DNA of 9,507 nt from Gelria sp. (lineage in GTDB: Bacteria > Bacillota > Syntrophomonadia > Syntrophomonadales > Syntrophomonadaceae): NCBI GenBank assembly GCA_012839665.1, contig DUMX01000297.1, positions 1 through 9,507 on the forward strand. Direction: 5' to 3'. Shown piece by piece: positions 5,392 to 9,507 of the stretch. The position numbers and the translations under genes were made by a program. The notes beneath the pieces are model-generated. The model made no database searches. It worked only from the letters and a program-made list of their open reading frames with translations, and was not told the origin of the DNA. The stretch's first letter is position 1; each line of letters starts with the position of its first letter.

Positions 5392-6531
5392 ATGAACGCT
5401 ATTACCGGTCAAATTCAGAATTTTATTGAAGATCTTCGAGGGGCAGGTATATCGGTTAGCCCTGGATCAGTGGAAGAATGCTATCGTTCCTTGATTTTAA
5501 CCGAATGGTCAAGCGAGGCGGTATTTTATACTATTCTGTTTTGCACCTTACTCAAGGAATCAGCCTTCATCGCCATTTTCCAAGAGATTTATAATAGACA
5601 TTTTCATTATTTCAAAATAAACCAACCCGAATCGGAGGAAGAATTCAGGCGATTGAATGCTATTAACTTCAACATTATCGGTTTTGGTCAAGCCAATAGT
5701 GGAAAAAAATCTGACCAGGAGGGGCAGAAGAATAATAATCACCAAAGCTACCAACGTCAGGTGGATTCAAAAAACCATTATAAAGATTTATTCGCATTGG
5801 ACTTCTATACTGCAACCTACTCAGCCTCTGTTGAGGACATTCGAAAAATGGAGCAACTCATTCCTCTGCTCGGTAAACGGATGGCATCAAAAATGATTAT
5901 AAAAAAACGGCGCCACCAGACGGGGAATTTTGATTTCCGTCGGACTATACGTTCCAGTATGAGTACAGGCGGGGTTCCGATGGAAATTTTGGTTAGGAAG
6001 AAAGTCCGCGAAAAACCAGTAATATTCGCACTTTGTGATGTCTCCTGGTCATGTCTGCATTTCAGCTACTTTTCTTTAAGTTTGGTTTACCTGCTGGAAA
6101 AATTCTATCGCCAGGCAAGAAGTTTTGCTTTTATAGATGAAACCGACGAGATAACTTCCATAATTAAAAGGGAATCCCATAGCCATTTGAGGCCAAAAGT
6201 ATTAACTGAAGCAAATGTCTGTGGAAATAGCGGCTATACCAACTATGGGCAATCCTTGAGCTCATTTTATAATCAGTACGGTAAAGATTTGTCCCATAAG
6301 TCTTATGTACTAATTTTCGGTGATGCACGAACCAACTGGTTTGGAACTAACCCCTATGTTCTAAAAGATATCCAAAGAAGAGTAAAGCGGGTCTATTGGT
6401 TTAATCCCGAACCCAAAGATGAATGGGGTAGCGGGGACAGCGAGATATTGATATATAAAAAATATTGCACCCGCGTTTTTGAATGCTGCAACCTGGGCCA
6501 ACTGGCCCAGGCGATATCCGATATAGTCTGA
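5392..6531 (+). CDS. CoxE-like von Willebrand factor A (VWA) domain protein
   Basis: A 379-aa cytoplasmic protein, the usual partner of the preceding MoxR-type ATPase. The N-terminal half (1-95) is helical and typical of CoxE-like proteins (ITGQIQNFIEDLRGAGISVS). A polar Asn/Gln/Lys/Ser-rich linker (about 100-130) follows. The VWA domain (about 207-375) has an intact MIDAS: DVSWS (D216, S218, S220), T283 in GYTNYGQSL and D311 in IFGDARTNW. The end of the protein, with VYWFNPEPKDEWGSGDSEI and RVFECCNLGQLAQAI, is characteristic of the CoxE branch of VWA proteins. The ATG has a clear GGAGGT site 6 nt upstream. The known role of the family is metal-dependent protein binding, coupling the AAA+ motor to a client. 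It is the last gene of the operon, and no convincing terminator follows it. Confidence 0.92.
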   Translation: MNAITGQIQNFIEDLRGAGISVSPGSVEECYRSLILTEWSSEAVFYTILFCTLLKESAFIAIFQEIYNRHFHYFKINQPESEEEFRRLNAINFNIIGFGQANSGKKSDQEGQKNNNHQSYQRQVDSKNHYKDLFALDFYTATYSASVEDIRKMEQLIPLLGKRMASKMIIKKRRHQTGNFDFRRTIRSSMSTGGVPMEILVRKKVREKPVIFALCDVSWSCLHFSYFSLSLVYLLEKFYRQARSFAFIDETDEITSIIKRESHSHLRPKVLTEANVCGNSGYTNYGQSLSSFYNQYGKDLSHKSYVLIFGDARTNWFGTNPYVLKDIQRRVKRVYWFNPEPKDEWGSGDSEILIYKKYCTRVFECCNLGQLAQAISDIV

Positions 6532-6706
6532 AGCAGAGAAGTTTGATTCGTATCAATCGTTAACAAATATTTCGATAATTGCGGGAATGCCAGTAGAACT
6601 AAGCACCCAGGAAAGAACCGGTCAAAAACCCGTTGTTTTTCGCAGCCTGAACCCTTATTAGTGCGGAAAAAGCCAGAACATAACTGGTTAACATTTTCCT
6701 TCAGAT
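6532..6706. other. Convergent intergenic region, no gene seen
   Basis: 175 bp between the converging VWA and panE-like genes. There is no supportable ORF or RNA. It contains small imperfect hairpins such as TTGAT-TCGT-ATCAA near 6543-6557, but no strong plus-strand terminator for the operon. A weak minus-strand terminator candidate is listed separately. Confidence 0.6.
6667..6687 (-). terminator. Weak intrinsic terminator candidate after panE-like gene
   Basis: On the minus strand CCAG (6687-6684 side), a 7-nt loop and CTGG are followed by CTTTTT (6672-6667). The stem is only 4 bp, so efficiency would be low, but the position just after the stop codon at 6707 fits. Confidence 0.3.
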
Positions 6707-7654
6707 TTATGATTTCAGGAACATGGTTTCTTTAGCTTTAAGCAAGGCGGTTATTACCCGGTTAACCGGGGTGTCTATACCATGCTGTTCCCCCAGCCTG
6801 ACTACTGCTCCGTTAAGGGCATCAATTTCAGTATGGCGCCCCTGCTGTATGTCCTGCAGCATGGAGGCATGGTGACCGCCGGTGGAAGGTATTAATTGTT
6901 CATAAAAAACTTTTTTATAAGCTTTGGCATCCGGCCACAGAGTAGACTGCCCGGCAGCGGATAGAACGGCGAAAATCTCCTCGAAAATCTGATTCATAAG
7001 CTCCTGACTACTTTCCATTTCCGCCAGTTTACCGTAATTTACTTCCAGTATGGCTCCCAGAGGGTTAAGAGCCGAATTATATATAATCTTTCCCCAAATA
7101 AATTTCATAATTTCTGTAGAAGTTCGGGTAGGGATACCTGCCTCGGTAAATTGGGCAGCAAACTGCTCCAATACCTGTTGGTCAATTAACTGTTTGGGTG
7201 AACCGAGTATAACATCATCAGCGATAACCGTAACCCTGGAGAATCCTGGATTAATGGTTTCTGCACCGAAAATTACCCGACCCAAAATTACCTGGGCTTC
7301 ATTTATGAATTGAGTGGCAGCTTCATAGTTACCATAACCGTTTTGAGCCAGCATCAAGTAGCTGTTAGTTTTTATAAAAGGTTGCAGGCTTTGCGTTACC
7401 TTCGCCGTTTCATAAGCTTTTACACTTAAAATAATAATGTCGTAGTCCTGCTCGCTCAGCTCATCCAGAGAAACCACCACCTGGTCCAATTGGGCTTCAT
7501 GTTCGCCCCAAATGCCACTAATTTTTACACCATCGCAGCATATGGTTTCTACTACACTTGCATTATCTATGCCGGCGACATAATGACCACGGTTTTTTAA
7601 CAAACAGGAATAAACTGTTCCCAGTGCACCCAGTCCAAAAACTAAAACCTTCAT
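6707..7654 (-). CDS. panE: 2-dehydropantoate 2-reductase (ketopantoate reductase family)
   Basis: A 315-aa cytoplasmic NADPH-dependent enzyme that would reduce 2-dehydropantoate to pantoate in pantothenate/CoA synthesis. The N-terminal Rossmann domain has GLGALG (7-12). Then come LSVKAYET (76-83) and AQNGYGN (103-109), a family signature. The C-terminal helical domain has WGKIIYNSALNPLGA, with K189 as the expected catalytic lysine, and GRHTEIDALNGAVVRLG, with E276 as the expected substrate-binding/catalytic glutamate. Length is normal for the family. The ATG at 7654 has AAGGGTGGT about 8 nt upstream. It stands alone: it is convergent with the VWA gene and divergent from the small basic gene, with no panB, panC or panD nearby. 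Several ApbA/PanE-family members act on other 2-keto acids, so the exact substrate is likely but not proven. Confidence 0.88.
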   Translation of the reverse strand: MKVLVFGLGALGTVYSCLLKNRGHYVAGIDNASVVETICCDGVKISGIWGEHEAQLDQVVVSLDELSEQDYDIIILSVKAYETAKVTQSLQPFIKTNSYLMLAQNGYGNYEAATQFINEAQVILGRVIFGAETINPGFSRVTVIADDVILGSPKQLIDQQVLEQFAAQFTEAGIPTRTSTEIMKFIWGKIIYNSALNPLGAILEVNYGKLAEMESSQELMNQIFEEIFAVLSAAGQSTLWPDAKAYKKVFYEQLIPSTGGHHASMLQDIQQGRHTEIDALNGAVVRLGEQHGIDTPVNRVITALLKAKETMFLKS

Positions 7655-7688
7655 TAAATATTACCACCCTTAATCTATATAATGTATG

Positions 7689-7714
7689 TACCCTGAAGGA
7701 GACAAACCAGGGTA
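7689..7714 (-). promoter_or_regulatory. Perfect 7-bp inverted repeat in the panE leader
   Basis: TACCCTG (7689-7695) and CAGGGTA (7708-7714) are exact inverted repeats around a 12-nt loop. If panE starts at the upstream promoter, the hairpin lies in its 5' leader about 35 nt before the ATG. No U-run follows, so it is not a terminator on either strand. It could instead be an operator. It matches no riboswitch I recognise. Confidence 0.35.
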
Positions 7715-7758
7715 TTATTAGTATTATAAATGATTAGGCAGATAAGTAGCAGGCAAAT

Positions 7759-7787
7759 ATTATAATAAATTAATGATCTTACTGCAA
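7759..7787 (-). promoter_or_regulatory. Candidate promoter for panE-like gene
   Basis: On the minus strand TTGCAG (7787-7782), a 17-bp spacer and a perfect TATAAT (7764-7759). The -35 box keeps only the TTG. Because the core is ATTATAAT, a plus-strand TATAAT (7761-7766) overlaps it and could serve the divergent small gene, though that side has no recognisable -35. Confidence 0.45.
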
Positions 7788-7827
7788 AAATCCTTATGTA
7801 AATGAACCTCATACAGGAGGGATAGAT

Positions 7828-8022
7828 ATGGCTAAAAAGAAAAAACGCCCGGTACCTATACAGCCTCGGGAAGGGAAAAAACCCGTTACTATTGACCCTA
7901 ACCGGATTAAGGTAAGGGATATGCGGGGAATTATGGTAAGTGGTTGCGGATACCATAAAGATAAGAAAAAATTACAGAGCAAATATGCCTGTCGGCGTAA
8001 AAGCCGGGAGGAGTGGGATTAA
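7828..8022 (+). CDS. Small lysine/arginine-rich protein of unknown function
   Basis: A 64-aa basic protein with a strong ribosome binding site (AGGAGGG, 7815-7821) 6 nt before the ATG, which argues for a real gene. The N-terminus is a lysine block (MAKKKKRPVP), followed by PREGKKPVTIDPNRIKVRD and a Cys/His-containing tail (C40, H43, C55; SGCGYHKDKKKLQSKYACRR). There is no signal peptide or membrane helix. The two Cys and one His are too few for a classical zinc ribbon, though an intermolecular metal site is possible. Its TAA stop overlaps the ATG of the tRNA nucleotidyltransferase gene (TAATG), so the two are probably translationally coupled. The charge and partner suggest nucleic-acid, perhaps RNA, binding, which is an inference only. 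I do not recognise the family. Confidence 0.8.
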   Translation: MAKKKKRPVPIQPREGKKPVTIDPNRIKVRDMRGIMVSGCGYHKDKKKLQSKYACRRKSREEWD

Positions 8023-9326
8023 TGATTTTCACTATAGCACAGGATATAGCATCCCAGGGAGGCAGAGTCTTCTATACGGGTGGCTATGTTCGTGACTGCC
8101 TGTTAGAAGGTAAAGTTGCCCGGGGTAAGGATATCGATCTGGAAGTCTTCGGTCTGAGTGAGGACCAACTAATTTCGGTTTTATCAACTTATGGGCAGCC
8201 CATAATAGTAGGCAAATCCTTTCCGGTAATAAAAATCAGCCATCATCCAGAATGGGATTTTACCCTGCCGGAAACGCCGGAGATTAGCTACCAGGAGGCT
8301 TGTGCCCGACGGGACTTTACCATTAATGCTATGATGATGGATGTTTTAACCGGGGAGATACTCGATTTTTTTGGTGGGCAGAAGGACCTTAAAAATAAAC
8401 TTATCCGCCATACCACCGAGCAAGTATTTACAGATGATCCCCTACGTGCCTACCGGGCAGTGCAACTGGCTGCTCGTTTTAACTTCAGCATTGACGTTCT
8501 TACCCTGGAATTGATGAAAAACAGCGATTTGGATGATATTAAACCGGAGCGGATACTGGAAGAATTGCGCAAATTACTGCTGTTAACCCCGCAGCCCTCT
8601 GTGGGACTAAGTTACATGCAGGAAACCGGGATGCTTGAACGCCGGCATCCCATGTTATTTCAGCTGGTGGGTTGCGAACAATCCCATCTTAACCATCCCG
8701 AAGGCGATGTTTGGCAGCATACTCTGCAAGTAGTAGATATCTGTGCTGGCCTGAAAAAACATTCCCGAGCCCCGGAAGTTCTGATGTTTGCGGCTCTTCT
8801 TCACGACCTCGGCAAACCCGCTACCACCTGCATTCGCAATGGCAAAATTACTACTTATGGGCATGACCGGGAAGGGGAAAAGCTGGCCCGCATTTTTCTA
8901 AACCAGTTAAACGCGTCCAAAAGCCTGACTGCAGGTGTATGCAAATTGGTCAGAGAACACATGCACCCGATTTTACTGTATAAAACCCGGGAACAGGTAA
9001 GTGATAAAGCTATTCGCAAACTGGTTAACCGGGTAAATGTCCGGGAATTATTACTGCTAGCTGAAGCTGATTTTAAGGGTAGAGGCAAGGAACGGGATTT
9101 TGCGCCGGTGCAGGAATGGCTCATGGATAGGATTTCTCGCCTGGAATTAGACCTGGAGCAGGGTATTGCACCTTATGTACAGGGACGGGATTTAATTGCC
9201 CTGGGGCTGAAGCCTGGTGTCGAATTTCGCAAAATCCTGGACCAGTGTTTTGAAATGCAACTGGAAGGCAAATCCCGCCAGGAGATTCTCGAGTGGGTAG
9301 ATGAAAGCCTGCTGCAAGATACTTAG
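8022..9326 (+). CDS. cca: CCA tRNA nucleotidyltransferase / poly(A) polymerase family protein with HD domain
   Basis: A 434-aa cytoplasmic enzyme of the class II nucleotidyltransferase superfamily, expected to add or repair the 3' CCA (or only A/CC) of tRNAs. The head domain has GGYVRD (20-25), the metal-binding KDIDLEV (D37, D39) and RRDFTINAM (97-105). The base-recognition motif, usually EDxxR, reads DDPLR (138-142). The neck region contains ERILEELRKLL. An HD phosphohydrolase-type domain follows (about 230-316), with H233, H261-D262 (LLHDLGKP), H281 and H313/H315, which in related enzymes gives phosphatase or phosphodiesterase activity. The ATG at 8022 is chosen because GGGAGGAG (8006-8013) lies 8 nt upstream. 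An in-frame GTG at 8013 overlaps that site. It is coupled to the upstream small gene by TAATG. The family cannot be resolved from sequence alone into full CCA-adding, A-adding or poly(A) polymerase. Confidence 0.9.
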   Translation: MIFTIAQDIASQGGRVFYTGGYVRDCLLEGKVARGKDIDLEVFGLSEDQLISVLSTYGQPIIVGKSFPVIKISHHPEWDFTLPETPEISYQEACARRDFTINAMMMDVLTGEILDFFGGQKDLKNKLIRHTTEQVFTDDPLRAYRAVQLAARFNFSIDVLTLELMKNSDLDDIKPERILEELRKLLLLTPQPSVGLSYMQETGMLERRHPMLFQLVGCEQSHLNHPEGDVWQHTLQVVDICAGLKKHSRAPEVLMFAALLHDLGKPATTCIRNGKITTYGHDREGEKLARIFLNQLNASKSLTAGVCKLVREHMHPILLYKTREQVSDKAIRKLVNRVNVRELLLLAEADFKGRGKERDFAPVQEWLMDRISRLELDLEQGIAPYVQGRDLIALGLKPGVEFRKILDQCFEMQLEGKSRQEILEWVDESLLQDT

Positions 9327-9376
9327 CGCTATTACCTCAAAATAAAAGGTGGCATTTAATACTGGTAGCTGAAAAC

Positions 9377-9419
9377 AAACCCTATAAACCTGGTATTTCC
9401 AAGGCTTATAGGGTTTTTT
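9377..9419 (+). terminator. Intrinsic terminator after cca
   Basis: A perfect 11-bp stem, AAACCCTATAA (9377-9387) with TTATAGGGTTT (9406-9416), encloses an 18-nt loop that can partly pair (CCTGG/CCAAGG). A run of six T (9414-9419) overlaps and follows the stem. It begins about 50 bp after the cca stop. The minus-strand reading also has a T-rich tail, so it may work in both directions. Confidence 0.85.
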
Positions 9420-9507
9420 AATGCCATTAAAAAATCAAGCTGCAAACTTTTTTCTATAAAATATGTGATTTTCCCAACTTAATGTAATGTAATAAGTGAA
9501 GGAAGAA
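9420..9507. other. AT-rich tail of the window, no gene seen
   Basis: 88 bp after the terminator with no supportable ORF. It includes TTTTTTCTATAAAATATG and a repeated TAATG/TAATGTAAT stretch, and ends in GGAAGAA, which could be an upstream region of a gene beyond the edge. Nothing firm can be called. Confidence 0.4.

Noticed and set aside
5657..5896. Second-frame ORF inside the VWA gene
   Set aside because: It overlaps the linker and middle of a complete VWA protein in another frame and has no start signals of its own.
3113..6531. The padR-MBL-moxR-VWA operon as an anti-phage conflict system of the VWA-MoxR-effector kind
   Set aside because: No effector, nuclease, TIR, peptidase or pore-forming domain is encoded, and the VWA protein belongs to the CoxE type. 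Metal- or enzyme-maturation is the more economical reading.
7675..7956. Minus-strand ORF across the panE leader and the small basic gene
   Set aside because: It lies opposite a gene with a strong ribosome binding site and covers the panE promoter. Its composition (Tyr/Ile/Leu-rich) looks like translated AT-rich spacer.

Overview
The window looks like chromosomal DNA of a Gram-positive, probably anaerobic Clostridia-type Firmicute. The grounds are strong AGGAGG-type ribosome binding sites, moderate-to-low GC, a Bacillus-type MntR, a one-PDZ membrane-anchored HtrA, a PadR regulator and a class II tRNA nucleotidyltransferase with an HD domain. A syntrophic clostridial relative would fit, but the lineage is an inference. 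No tRNA, rRNA, CRISPR array, transposase or phage gene was seen.

Left part (1-1286, minus strand): a DUF364/DUF4213-type protein cut by the window edge lies downstream of an MntR-like manganese regulator with all six metal ligands intact. They may form a metal-linked operon. Upstream of mntR are a short inverted repeat and a 10-bp direct repeat.

1434-3006, plus strand: one good promoter (TTGACA-16-TAAAAT) precedes a small coiled-coil protein and an HtrA/DegP-type serine protease. The unit ends in a strong intrinsic terminator.

3054-6531, plus strand: this is the most interesting part. A promoter overlapped by two adjacent perfect AT-rich palindromes starts a tight four-gene operon: a PadR repressor, a metallo-beta-lactamase-fold hydrolase that lacks the usual histidine in its last metal motif, a MoxR-family AAA+ ATPase, and a CoxE-like VWA protein with an intact MIDAS. 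The MoxR and VWA genes resemble the CoxD/CoxE pair used to mature molybdenum CO dehydrogenase, but no such enzyme is present here. The simplest reading is a PadR-controlled AAA+/VWA remodelling module with the hydrolase as partner or client. That function is inferred.

6532-9507: a minus-strand ketopantoate reductase (panE-like) is convergent with the operon above. Divergent from it is a 64-aa lysine/arginine-rich protein whose stop codon overlaps the start codon of a CCA-adding enzyme/poly(A) polymerase family gene. That unit ends at an intrinsic terminator near 9377-9419. The last 90 bases hold no gene that can be supported. No gene-free stretch exceeds 300 bases.
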